Source: an uncultured Flavobacteriales bacterium (GTDB lineage Bacteria > Bacteroidota > Bacteroidia > Flavobacteriales_G > Salibacteraceae). From it: 32,638 nt of DNA. Within the stretch, counting starts at the first letter, position 1. The number at the start of each line of letters is the position of its first letter. Location: positions 1 through 32,638 of the forward strand of contig CAJWSQ010000006.1 in assembly GCA_913045895.1 (NCBI GenBank), in the 5' to 3' direction. The notes under the pieces are model-generated. The model ran no database searches. It was not told the origin of the DNA and saw only the letters and a program-made list of their open reading frames with translations. This document shows positions 1 through 9,178 of the stretch, piece after piece. The position numbers were made by a program, and so were the translations under genes.

Positions 1-2
1 AT

Positions 3-3000
3 ACAGATGGAGACGGCATTGCTGTTTTTAATTTAACGTCTGCCGAGCCTGATATGCTTCAAGGTCTAACGGGAGGCCCTTATGTTGTGTCTTACTTTAC
101 AGACATGGCTATGACTAGTGCTATTGTAGATCCTTTTAGTTTCAGCAATAGTGTGAACCCTCAGACGATATATATCATAGTTAGTGATAGTAATAATGGT
201 TGTGAGAGTTTAACGACCTTAGAGCTTTTAGTAGAAACTCCAATTCTTGTCAATCCAACGCCACTAGAGCTTTGTGATCAGACCGATATTCTAGGCCCTG
301 GTGATGAGTTGGAGGTTTTTGATTTAACCAGTAGAATAGCAGAGATAACAGGTGGTGATTTAGGTCTTTCTGTTAGTTTCTTTGAGAGTTTTGCAGATAT
401 GCAAGGTAACACCAACGCTATTGCAGATCCAACCGCTTACCAAAATATCATTGGAGGTATTGTTCAAAACCCACAGACTATATGGCTTCGCGGCGAGGAT
501 GTAAACACTTCTTGTGTTGTAGATACTGGAGTTGTCACTTTAGATTTAATTGTAAACCCACTTCCTACACCAGTAACGCCAACTCCACTTGAGGTTTGTG
601 ATATAGATAATGATGGTTATGCTGAACTTGCCGTTAGCCAATCAGCATCATTTGGAGGTTCAGGAACTCAAGGAGCAATCTACCTTTTCTCTCTTGACAC
701 TTCAGGATACGTATTCAACACCATCAACATTCATGTCGGAGCTGGTATCAGCGGACTGAACACCAGTAGTTCTGATTTATTAGGATCTGACTTAAGTATG
801 TTCAGCGATTTTAACAACGATGGTTTTCCAGATTTACTCGCAGGAGCATCAAATCGTTCTGATGGCGGATCTGAAAAAGGAGCTTTCTACTTGTTAACTT
901 TAATAGACACTTGCTGCCCATTAATAGTTGATTTTGATGGTGACGAAAACTTCTGTGTTGGTTCTTCAATTACGTACACAGATAACTCTCAATTCACCAA
1001 TAGTGGAGATACTTTTACGTGGTATGTTAACGACTCATTGATCACAACGGGTCAAAGTTTAACCTATACTTTTAGTCAAGCTGGAACTCACTTGGTAAGA
1101 TTAGAGGTTAACGGAGACTGTAATCGTTCATTTACGAAGCAGGTAACTTCTCACCTTCCAACAGTTGCAGATGCTGGAAATAGCTCATATCTATGTTTTG
1201 GAGATTCAATCCAACTCAATGCCAATGGTGGCGTCCAGTTCCAATGGGATAATGTTCCACTACTATCAAATGATACTATCAGCAACCCTATAGCTTTCCC
1301 AACCACAACAACTATTTTTTCTGTAACTACTACTGATACCAACGGTTGTTCTGATGTTGACAATGTTGCCATAATTGTTACACCTACTCCAGTATTTAGC
1401 GTATCTGGAGATAGCCTAATTTGTTTGGGACAGTCGGCAACATTAACAGCTAGTAATAATTCACTGAGCTATAATTGGTACACCACTACAAATCCAAACC
1501 TTGGAGTAACTGGAAACCCAGCAATTCTTTATCCTTCAAATACTGAAATTTATATTGCTGAAGGTACTGATGGATTTGGATGCTCAGACACAATTCATCA
1601 TCAAGTAATTATAGATACTAGCTTACAAGTTAGTGTTACCGCATTTACTGATGCAACATGTTACCAAAGCAATAACGGAACAATAAACACGAATACTGTT
1701 GGAGGTGTACCAACATACAATTACATGTGGTCTAACAACCAGACAAGTGCAAACATTCAAAATTTAGCGCCTGGTAATTATTCAATCACTGTTACTGATG
1801 CACGAGGATGTCAAGATTCAGCATTCGCCACAATCACAGAGCCTGATTCTATTTCAAACACTTTCCTTTCAGACTCTGTTCTTTGCTTTGGAGGAAGTGA
1901 CGGCTCATTAACTGCCAATCCAACTGGTGGTACTCCCGGATATTCATACACTTGGATTACAGGTGATACAACGACCACTATTTCGTCTTTATCAGCAGGT
2001 GGATATGATGTAACCATTACTGACAGTAACGGCTGTTCAAATTCATTTTATGGTGTAATTGAGCAACCAACAGTACTAACAAGCTCAACAGCTAAAGTAC
2101 AAGATGTATACTGCTCTGGAGGAACTAATGGTAAAGCATATGTGATGGCTTCTGGAGGAACATCTCCATACTCTTACACATGGAGTAATGGCACAACAAC
2201 AGATACCAACTCAACTTTATCAGTAGGGTTGGCATACGTTACAGTAACAGACAATAATGGTTGCTCTACAATTGATTCTATTCTGATAGATGAGCCTTTA
2301 CCTTTAGCTGGTAACATATCAATTGACAACCAAGTTTCTTGTTACGGATTGGGAGATGGAGTTGCTACTGCAAACGTAACTGGAGGAACTACCCCATACA
2401 GCTACAGTTGGAGTAATGGTGAATTAACTCAGCAAGCAGATTCTTTATTTGTTGGCTCTAATTCAGTTACTGTAACAGATTCATTGGGTTGTACCATTTC
2501 TTTGAACACGACTATCACACAACCAGATTCGTTAATTATAACCGTTGACTCAATTCAAGATGTTCAATGTTATGGAATCTTTGACGGAAAGGTATTTACA
2601 AGTGTATCTGGTGGAACAGTAACTTACACCTACAACTGGTCAAATTCAGACACTTCATCTAATATTGAAAATTTAGCACCAGGCAGCTACAGCGTGACTG
2701 TTACTGACAACAACGGATGTCAAGACACTGCCTCAGCTTCAATTGTTCAACCAGACTCCATTTCAAATACGTTCAATTCAGATTCTGTTCTTTGCTTTGA
2801 AGGTAGTGATGGATCTTTAACTGCAAACCCTACAGGCGGAACATCTGGATATTCATACTCTTGGGGAACGGGTGACACAACGGCTACAATAAGCTCCCAA
2901 ACAGCTGGAAGTTATACCGTCACTATTTCTGACGCTCATAACTGTATCAATACCTTTACTGGCATCATTGAAGAACCAACTGAACTCACCAGTTCTACTT

Positions 3001-6000
3001 TCAAAATTCAAGATGTATCTTGTTTTGGAGGATCAAATGGAGCAGCTTATGTGAGTGCTAATGGCGGAATTCCTACGTATGACTTTGCTTGGAGCAATGG
3101 TGTTACAACGGATACCAATTCAACACTAATGCAAGGATTAGCCTTCGTTACCATAACTGATAATAATGGATGTACAAAAGTTGATTCTATCCAAATTGAT
3201 GAGCCTGCAATTCTTGCTGGTAATGTTACAATAGACAGTCAAGTTACCTGTTTTGGATACAGCAATGGTACTGCAACAGCAAATCCTACTGGTGGAACTT
3301 CACCTTATTCATACTTATGGAGTAATGGAGAGGATACACAGCAAGCAGATTCATTATTAGTAGGATCTCATACTGTTACAATTACCGATTCACTCGGATG
3401 TATTGGAGTGCTTAATACAACAATTACTCAACCTACTCCAGTTGTAGCTACATTAGACTCTACAAGAGATGTTCTATGCAACGGATTTTATGACGGTTCA
3501 GCATATACAAGTGCTTCTGGTGGTACTGGATCACATTCCTTTATTTGGAACACCGGTGATACATTAGATGACATTGATAGTCTTACATCAGGAACTTACA
3601 TTTTAACCGTATATGATTCATTGGGATGTTTTGATACCACTGCAATTACGATTATTGAGTTAACCCCAGTGATACCAAACATAAGCGGTACCGATATCAG
3701 TTGTTTCGATTACAATGATGGATACGCTGAAATTAACCCAATTGGTGGTGGAGCTGCTATTGGCGGAAACTATTACATCACTTGGTCAGACTCCAGTTCA
3801 GGTTTGTCTATCGATAGCTTATATGCAGATACATATTGGGTTAAAGTGAATGACGATTACAATTGCTACACATACGATACAATTGTTCTTTCTCAACCAG
3901 ATTCCATTCAGTTTGCATTTGACGTATCAGATATAACCTGTACGACATTCCAAAATGGTGAAATTACAGCTAGTGTTACTGGTGGTACTTTACCTTATTC
4001 GTACAGTTGGTCAAACGGAGGAACAGATTCTACAATCAACACACTTGATTCTGGCTATTACGCACTTACGATTACAGATGCCAATAGTTGTTTCAATCAG
4101 GATTCTGCTTACATTTTTGAACCTAGTCCACTTGCTTCACAAACAACACTCCTCGATTCTGTAGATTGTTTTGGTAATTCAAACGGTTCAGCATTTGTAA
4201 CCGTTACTGGTGGTGTTGGTCAATATGAATACAACTGGAATTCTGGTGATACTACCGACACTATTTTGGGTAAATCATCTCAAACTTACTTCGTAACAAT
4301 CACCGATTCGAATGCTTGTACTCTGGTTGATTCCATTTATATCAATGAGCCTAATTTATTAACCATTCAAGTAGACTCATTGCTAAATGTAAACTGTAAA
4401 GATGAAGCTAATGCCTTCGCTTCAGTAATAGTTACTGGTGGTAATGGAACGAATTCATACGCTTGGAATACAGGTGATACGAATTACTACATTGACAGCC
4501 TAACCGATGGCATCTATTCAGTTACTGTTGTTGATCATCGCGGATGTACTGATTCATTAGAAATCACAATTACAGAACCTGATAGTTTATTCGCATTCAT
4601 TACATACACAGATACACTTACATGCCAATATGATGGAGATGGCGAATTAACAGCTTCAGCTACTGGTGGTACACAACCATATAATTACAGTTGGTTAAAT
4701 GGTACTTCAACAGCTACTAATAACAACCTTAGCGATGGCAATTATGCTGTAACCATTACCGATGATCATGGATGTATAGACTCAACAGACTTCAACATCT
4801 TTGCTCAATCGCACATCGTATCGTCAGTTGATTCGGTTTACGACATCTTATGTAACTCTGATCAAAGCGGATTTATTAAAATTTCAGCCGATAGCGGTGC
4901 AGCACCTTACTCATATAGCTGGAACAATGGATCTTCTCTAGACACCAATTCCAATCTTAATGGAGGAACATATTTCTATACCATTTCTGATACTTATGGT
5001 TGTGTAGACAGTGGTAATGCATTTGTTTTTGAACCTACACCTCTTGTGACAACTGTTGATTCAGTTTTCAGAATCTTATGTTACGGTGCTGATGATGGTT
5101 CTATTTACACCTCTGCATCTGGTGGTATGACACCTTATTCATGGCAATGGTCAAATGGTGATGATAGTAGTTACGTTAACACACTTGATTCTGGAATGTA
5201 TGCCTATACAGTCACAGATTCTAATGGCTGTACCATTTCAGACTCAGCTTTAATAATGGAACCAGCGCTACCTATTAGCAATAGTTTTGCAATTAATGAT
5301 GCGAACTGTTTGGGCGGTGCAAATGGAGATCTAACGGCTCAACCTACTGGCGGTACTTCGCCATACTTCTATCAATGGTCTAACGGAGATACATTGGCAT
5401 CAACATTCAACTTGGTAGCTGACACCTACTCTGTTGTAATTGCTGATAGCTTTAATTGTATGTTCTACGATACCGTTGTTATTAACCAGCCGAGTAGCCC
5501 AGATACGGCAATAACGCAACGAGTTAACATTTCATGTTTTGGATACGATAATGGAATTCTTACAGCTGAGTTTGTTAATGGTTATGCACCATATCAATTT
5601 GCTTGGTCAACCTCTGAAACAGCAGATTCCATATTCAACCTAACTCCGGGTGCTTATAGCGTTACAGTTATCGACAGCGTTGGATGTACGCAGGTTGCAT
5701 TTGACACAATTCTAGAACCAGATACCTTGATAGCGACCATACTTGAGTTGGATAGTATTCAGTGTTTCGGAGACAACACCTCTAACTTATTTTCTCAAGT
5801 TACTGGAGGAACATCTCCATACGCATACAATTGGTCAACATCAGACACTACAGCTGAATTAGATTCTTTATTCATAGGATCTTATTCTGTAACTGTTTCT
5901 GATTTCAATGGATGTACTGACAGTTCAAACTATCTAGTTACACAACCAGACTCACTGGTAATAGATTCTTTATTCTATGGACCGGCAAGTTGTTATGGAT

Positions 6001-7079
6001 TCAGTGATGCCATTGGTTTTGTATCTGCAAATGGAGGTAGTTTACCATACTCCTTTATGTGGTCTACGGGAGAGTCAAGTGATAGTGCTTTCACTCTTTC
6101 TGAAGGAAGTCAATCCGTTATCGTTACGGATATTTACGGATGTCAAGTTGATACAACTATGGTTATCTCGCAACCAGATTCACTGGTTGTAGACGTAAAC
6201 GTTCTCAATCCAGCAAATTGCGACAATAGTTGGGATGGATCTCTAATTGCATCTGCAACTGGTGGAAATGGAGGATACCAATACATGTGGTCTAATACAG
6301 ATGCTGATTCCATCTTGAATGATGCAATACATGGTACATATACCGTTACTTTGACAGATTCAAAAGGGTGCCTCGACTCAATGGATTACTACCTTCCATT
6401 TGAAAATAACAGTCCTTATTTGAACTTAGGAAACGATACATTCTTCTGTAACGATACTGTTTACACCCTTTCAGATCAAACTCAAAATGTAGATAAGGTC
6501 TGGAATAATTTTGAAACTAGTGATTCTATCACGGTATATCAAACTGGTGAATACTGGCTTGAAATAACAGACTCAGCAGGATGTATGAAAGCCGATACTA
6601 TTTTGGTTGAAATGGTTTATCCTACTGAGTTTGATTTAGGAAATGATTCACTGGTTTGTACTGATCGAGGACTACAGTTGGTTGAACTTGGAACTGAAGG
6701 CTTTGTAACTTATAACTGGAGCACTGGTGACACAAATTCACATATCATAATAGCCAAGCCAGGCAATTATGCCTTGGAAGTTTCAAATGAATACGGTTGT
6801 TTAAGCTCAGACAGCATTAGGATTGACTATGGTAGATGTTTCGACCCGCTTGTATATCCTATTCCAACGGTTAACAACCTTTATGTAGAATGGCCAAGAG
6901 CTTTAGATGAAGATTTAAAATTCACTTTACTTTCAACATCAGGAGCTCTTATTTGGGAGAAAACAAGACCTGGTCAAATTCGTCATGAATTCCTAATGGA
7001 AGAAATAGGAGCAGGTTCATATTTCTTAATTATCGAAGGAAGTGACTTTAAAATCCAATATCGAATTGTAAAATCGTAA
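3..7079 (+). CDS. Giant SprB-repeat, T9SS-secreted adhesin-like protein (5' partial)
   Basis: The frame is open from base 3, so the first ATG at 54 is internal and the gene begins upstream of the window. About 2358 codons are visible. Order of parts: three modules with P-x-PLE-(L/V)-CD motifs (3 to ~600); a short FG-GAP-like stretch (~606-900, D-x-N-N-D-G-F-P-D-L); a PKD-like domain (~930-1150); two Ig-like modules (~1164-1620); 21 SprB-like repeats (1623-6410); two modules starting with LGND (~6417-6840); and a C-terminal tail (6841-7076) with YPIPTVNNLYV and a YFLIIEG strand ending in KIQYRIVKS, resembling a T9SS type A sorting domain. SprB repeats are known from the mobile gliding adhesin SprB of Flavobacterium; a role here in adhesion or gliding is inference. 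A sharp change in domain type and codon use at ~600-625 suggests the first ~600 bases may not belong to this gene. Confidence 0.85.
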   Translation, partial: TDGDGIAVFNLTSAEPDMLQGLTGGPYVVSYFTDMAMTSAIVDPFSFSNSVNPQTIYIIVSDSNNGCESLTTLELLVETPILVNPTPLELCDQTDILGPGDELEVFDLTSRIAEITGGDLGLSVSFFESFADMQGNTNAIADPTAYQNIIGGIVQNPQTIWLRGEDVNTSCVVDTGVVTLDLIVNPLPTPVTPTPLEVCDIDNDGYAELAVSQSASFGGSGTQGAIYLFSLDTSGYVFNTINIHVGAGISGLNTSSSDLLGSDLSMFSDFNNDGFPDLLAGASNRSDGGSEKGAFYLLTLIDTCCPLIVDFDGDENFCVGSSITYTDNSQFTNSGDTFTWYVNDSLITTGQSLTYTFSQAGTHLVRLEVNGDCNRSFTKQVTSHLPTVADAGNSSYLCFGDSIQLNANGGVQFQWDNVPLLSNDTISNPIAFPTTTTIFSVTTTDTNGCSDVDNVAIIVTPTPVFSVSGDSLICLGQSATLTASNNSLSYNWYTTTNPNLGVTGNPAILYPSNTEIYIAEGTDGFGCSDTIHHQVIIDTSLQVSVTAFTDATCYQSNNGTINTNTVGGVPTYNYMWSNNQTSANIQNLAPGNYSITVTDARGCQDSAFATITEPDSISNTFLSDSVLCFGGSDGSLTANPTGGTPGYSYTWITGDTTTTISSLSAGGYDVTITDSNGCSNSFYGVIEQPTVLTSSTAKVQDVYCSGGTNGKAYVMASGGTSPYSYTWSNGTTTDTNSTLSVGLAYVTVTDNNGCSTIDSILIDEPLPLAGNISIDNQVSCYGLGDGVATANVTGGTTPYSYSWSNGELTQQADSLFVGSNSVTVTDSLGCTISLNTTITQPDSLIITVDSIQDVQCYGIFDGKVFTSVSGGTVTYTYNWSNSDTSSNIENLAPGSYSVTVTDNNGCQDTASASIVQPDSISNTFNSDSVLCFEGSDGSLTANPTGGTSGYSYSWGTGDTTATISSQTAGSYTVTISDAHNCINTFTGIIEEPTELTSSTFKIQDVSCFGGSNGAAYVSANGGIPTYDFAWSNGVTTDTNSTLMQGLAFVTITDNNGCTKVDSIQIDEPAILAGNVTIDSQVTCFGYSNGTATANPTGGTSPYSYLWSNGEDTQQADSLLVGSHTVTITDSLGCIGVLNTTITQPTPVVATLDSTRDVLCNGFYDGSAYTSASGGTGSHSFIWNTGDTLDDIDSLTSGTYILTVYDSLGCFDTTAITIIELTPVIPNISGTDISCFDYNDGYAEINPIGGGAAIGGNYYITWSDSSSGLSIDSLYADTYWVKVNDDYNCYTYDTIVLSQPDSIQFAFDVSDITCTTFQNGEITASVTGGTLPYSYSWSNGGTDSTINTLDSGYYALTITDANSCFNQDSAYIFEPSPLASQTTLLDSVDCFGNSNGSAFVTVTGGVGQYEYNWNSGDTTDTILGKSSQTYFVTITDSNACTLVDSIYINEPNLLTIQVDSLLNVNCKDEANAFASVIVTGGNGTNSYAWNTGDTNYYIDSLTDGIYSVTVVDHRGCTDSLEITITEPDSLFAFITYTDTLTCQYDGDGELTASATGGTQPYNYSWLNGTSTATNNNLSDGNYAVTITDDHGCIDSTDFNIFAQSHIVSSVDSVYDILCNSDQSGFIKISADSGAAPYSYSWNNGSSLDTNSNLNGGTYFYTISDTYGCVDSGNAFVFEPTPLVTTVDSVFRILCYGADDGSIYTSASGGMTPYSWQWSNGDDSSYVNTLDSGMYAYTVTDSNGCTISDSALIMEPALPISNSFAINDANCLGGANGDLTAQPTGGTSPYFYQWSNGDTLASTFNLVADTYSVVIADSFNCMFYDTVVINQPSSPDTAITQRVNISCFGYDNGILTAEFVNGYAPYQFAWSTSETADSIFNLTPGAYSVTVIDSVGCTQVAFDTILEPDTLIATILELDSIQCFGDNTSNLFSQVTGGTSPYAYNWSTSDTTAELDSLFIGSYSVTVSDFNGCTDSSNYLVTQPDSLVIDSLFYGPASCYGFSDAIGFVSANGGSLPYSFMWSTGESSDSAFTLSEGSQSVIVTDIYGCQVDTTMVISQPDSLVVDVNVLNPANCDNSWDGSLIASATGGNGGYQYMWSNTDADSILNDAIHGTYTVTLTDSKGCLDSMDYYLPFENNSPYLNLGNDTFFCNDTVYTLSDQTQNVDKVWNNFETSDSITVYQTGEYWLEITDSAGCMKADTILVEMVYPTEFDLGNDSLVCTDRGLQLVELGTEGFVTYNWSTGDTNSHIIIAKPGNYALEVSNEYGCLSSDSIRIDYGRCFDPLVYPIPTVNNLYVEWPRALDEDLKFTLLSTSGALIWEKTRPGQIRHEFLMEEIGAGSYFLIIEGSDFKIQYRIVKS
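594..626 (+). other. Probable chimeric seam inside the giant adhesin gene
   Basis: Upstream of this point the protein consists of PxPLE(L/V)CD modules common in flavobacterial T9SS type B proteins. The last module stops right after its LEVCD motif. Downstream the protein continues as FG-GAP sequence (DIDNDGYAELAV), starting in mid-propeller with about two blades instead of the usual seven. The shared DxDNDGYAE motif fits either family, so about 20 bases here could serve as a join. Codon use changes: 10 of 11 Glu codons are GAG before the point, but 11 of the first 17 after it are GAA. TCA serine is 0 of 14 before and 5 of the first 16 after. Confidence 0.6.
1623..2531 (+). repeat. First copy of a 909-base four-unit super-repeat
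   Basis: SprB units 1-4 form a 303-residue block that matches units 5-8 in order and in length. Unit starts are recognisable by LQVSVTAF, ISNTFLSDSVLC, LTSSTAKVQDV and LAGNISIDNQV. Each pairs with the unit four places further on. Confidence 0.8.
2532..3440 (+). repeat. Second copy of the 909-base four-unit super-repeat
   Basis: SprB units 5-8, also exactly 909 bases. Pairings: NIENLAPGSYSVTVTD with unit 1, ISNTFNSDSVLCF with unit 2, LTSSTFKIQDVSC with unit 3, LAGNVTIDSQVTC with unit 4. By hand count units 2 and 6 share 55 of 75 residues, while many codons differ synonymously. Confidence 0.8.
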
Positions 7080-7142
7080 GCTACAAAGTATTATAAATCA
7101 AAATAAAATCACTAAGATTGTTAAATAACTAAGAATTGTCCT

Positions 7143-7928
7143 ATGAAAAAATTAGCCATCATTGCCACAGCATTCCTACTTGTTTTTTCTGCATGTAATA
7201 ACGATGAAGAGGAAGAAGTAACACCAACGGTTTCTGGCCCAACCAAGCCTACCAATATTGAGGTATATAGTGATGCAAGCGGGATTACAATAGGTGGCCC
7301 AAACTATGATGGAGTATTATCAGCCCACAAATTGCGTACTATAGCATACGGTGTTGATACAACAACTTTTGCTTCATCGGCAGCATTTTATCCATATACT
7401 GGAAACTATTACAATACTATTAATGCTGGAAATGTTAGCGTCAACAATAAAAGATTAGTTGAATATGGAAGTTACTACTACGGTCCTGATACAAATCAGA
7501 CTTATAACTTCACAAACAGCATCGCATGGAATGTAGCTGGTGGTAATGGGTTTACTCCATTCAACACAACTATCAATGGATTCCCAATGGTTCCTGAGTT
7601 TAGTGCAAATGAATCCATCAATAGACAATCTACTTACTCCATTTCTTTGTTTAATGGTACAAGTGTCAATTGTGACATTATATTAGTAACTATTGTTCAA
7701 GATGGTGAGCCTAAAGCTTATCAAATAATATACACAAATGAGAATATCCCTAATTCAATCTCATTTAGGTCTCCACAACTACAAGGACTCGAAGAGACTG
7801 ATATGATGCTTGGTAATTTTGCGATTTTACAAGTTGCTTATTACAACTCATTTGAAAACATGGAGGGAACTAAAAACATCCTATACCATAACGTAAGCTC
7901 TACAACTACAATTCTTGAGGTTGAATAG
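7143..7928 (+). CDS. Surface lipoprotein of unknown function
   Basis: A 261-residue protein with a type II signal peptide: MKK, a hydrophobic stretch and the lipobox LVFSAC, so the mature protein should start at Cys18. The residues after the Cys are NNDEEEE; an acidic run just after the lipidated Cys is a known Bacteroidota signal for moving lipoproteins to the outer face of the outer membrane, so surface exposure is likely. The remainder is rich in Asn, Thr, Tyr and Ser with alternating beta-like patterns, and I recognise no domain. It lies 63 bases after the giant adhesin on the same strand and ends 2 bases before the convergent aroA stop. Co-transcription with the adhesin is possible but not shown. 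Confidence 0.8.
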   Translation: MKKLAIIATAFLLVFSACNNDEEEEVTPTVSGPTKPTNIEVYSDASGITIGGPNYDGVLSAHKLRTIAYGVDTTTFASSAAFYPYTGNYYNTINAGNVSVNNKRLVEYGSYYYGPDTNQTYNFTNSIAWNVAGGNGFTPFNTTINGFPMVPEFSANESINRQSTYSISLFNGTSVNCDIILVTIVQDGEPKAYQIIYTNENIPNSISFRSPQLQGLEETDMMLGNFAILQVAYYNSFENMEGTKNILYHNVSSTTTILEVE

Positions 7929-7930
7929 AG

Positions 7931-9178
7931 TTAAACCTCTTCAATAGTAAACCCGATCTCCTTCATTTCATCCCAGAAATCTGGATAGGATTTACTTACC
8001 ACATCAGGATCTTGAATAATAACTGATTTCATTCTTAAAGCTAAAGGTGCAAAGGCCATCGCCATGCGGTGGTCGTTGTACGTAGCTATTTCAACTTCTT
8101 CAGGAATGTCTTCATCACCATCAATGACTAACTTCTGATCTCTGATGATTTCAACATCTGCGTTGATTTTAGACAACTCTTTTTGAAGGGCAGTTAATCG
8201 ATCGGTTTCTTTGATCTTAAGTGTTTGAAGTCCTTCGATAATAGCAGATTTATTCAATGCTGCTATGACTACCGCCATAGTTTGAGCTATGTCTGGCGAG
8301 TAAATCAAATCGTATCTGCGCAATTGAATGGGACGTGGCTCTCCCTCTTTTACTACCCAAGTTTCATCTTCCTTGAAAATAGAACCAACTCCAAATCCGT
8401 TAAAAATTCTACATGTAGCAGAATCTGGTTGCAGCTTCGAGTTAGACAGATATTTCAGTTTTAAAGTACACTGTCTTGAAAGCGCAGCAAATGAATACCA
8501 ATAGGATGCACTAGACCAGTCCGCTTCAATTTCAATGTTATTTGGAAAATCATAATCTCCAGGCTTGATCTTAACCACATCTCCTTGGTCATCAACCTGA
8601 ATTCCTAACTTCTGCATGATTTTCAAAGTCATCTCAAAATAATGACGAGATACAGCATTCCCGCTTATTTCAAGTTCAACTCCATTTTGCGTATAAGGCG
8701 CAATCATGGCTACGGCAGATAAATACTGACTGCTAACCTCGCCACTAATTTTAATGTGCCCGCCTTTTAGATTGGCTCCTTTAATCTGAACTGGTGGATG
8801 ACCCAATTCTCCTAAATATTCAATCTCAGCACCCATGTCTTTAAGTGCTTGCACCAATAAGCCAATAGGACGCTTTCGCATGCCTTCTTCAGCATTTAGA
8901 ATGACTTTTCTTCCCGATTTAATAGCGTAGTATGCTAATAGAAATCGATAAGTGGTACCTCCTAATCCAACGTTAATTTCTTTAGCGTCTTCATCCTTTA
9001 ATATTCGAATCAAGTTTTTAGTGTCAGTTGCATCAGACAAACCAATAATTGGAACATCTTCAGCTTCAGCTAATGCTCGAATAATTAAATATCTGTTGGA
9101 AATACTCTTGCTGGCGGGTAAGTTAACCTCACCATCTAAAACACGGTTTTCCGGTGCTGTAATCCGGTATCTTTTCAT
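7931..9178 (-). CDS. aroA: 3-phosphoshikimate 1-carboxyvinyltransferase (EPSP synthase)
   Basis: Joins phosphoenolpyruvate to shikimate 3-phosphate in the shikimate pathway (sixth step), in the cytoplasm. The 415-residue protein is full length. Family motifs in order: LPASKSISNR (Lys24, Ser25, Arg29), GGTTYRFL, RKRP, SSQYLSA, a DWSSASYW segment, YSPDIAQT, KIKETDR, NDHRMAMAFAPL and VSKSYPDFWDEM. The loop usually written GTAMRPL is GTTYRFL, so the Pro equivalent to E. coli Pro101 is Phe while Gly96, Thr97 and Arg100 equivalents are kept. Its ATG overlaps the aroB stop by four bases (ATGA), which points to translational coupling. It is the last gene of the minus-strand run that starts at porX. 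Confidence 0.95.
   Translation of the reverse strand: MKRYRITAPENRVLDGEVNLPASKSISNRYLIIRALAEAEDVPIIGLSDATDTKNLIRILKDEDAKEINVGLGGTTYRFLLAYYAIKSGRKVILNAEEGMRKRPIGLLVQALKDMGAEIEYLGELGHPPVQIKGANLKGGHIKISGEVSSQYLSAVAMIAPYTQNGVELEISGNAVSRHYFEMTLKIMQKLGIQVDDQGDVVKIKPGDYDFPNNIEIEADWSSASYWYSFAALSRQCTLKLKYLSNSKLQPDSATCRIFNGFGVGSIFKEDETWVVKEGEPRPIQLRRYDLIYSPDIAQTMAVVIAALNKSAIIEGLQTLKIKETDRLTALQKELSKINADVEIIRDQKLVIDGDEDIPEEVEIATYNDHRMAMAFAPLALRMKSVIIQDPDVVSKSYPDFWDEMKEIGFTIEEV

Larger units (their letters stand above)
1623..6410 (+). repeat. Array of 21 tandem SprB-like repeats
   Basis: This 4788-base stretch (1596 residues) divides into 21 in-frame units averaging exactly 76 residues. A typical unit has a Cys near residue 12-13 (SCFG or similar), then DGS-x-TA, TGGTSPYSYSWSNG, a spacer, GTYSVTVTDSNGC, and ends in a QPDS/EPTP linker. 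Two cysteines per unit are nearly invariant, which would allow one disulfide per repeat; that is an inference. Units differ strongly at synonymous sites, so the array is not a recent expansion. Confidence 0.9.

Noticed and set aside
54-56. ATG at 54 as the true start of the giant adhesin
   Set aside because: The frame is open to base 3 with family-typical sequence (TDGDGIAVFNLTS) before it, and there is no signal peptide at 54. The gene is simply cut by the window edge.
1623-6410. CRISPR or satellite-type DNA repeat
   Set aside because: The periodicity is at the protein level, in one frame, with variable DNA and no short identical repeats with spacers.
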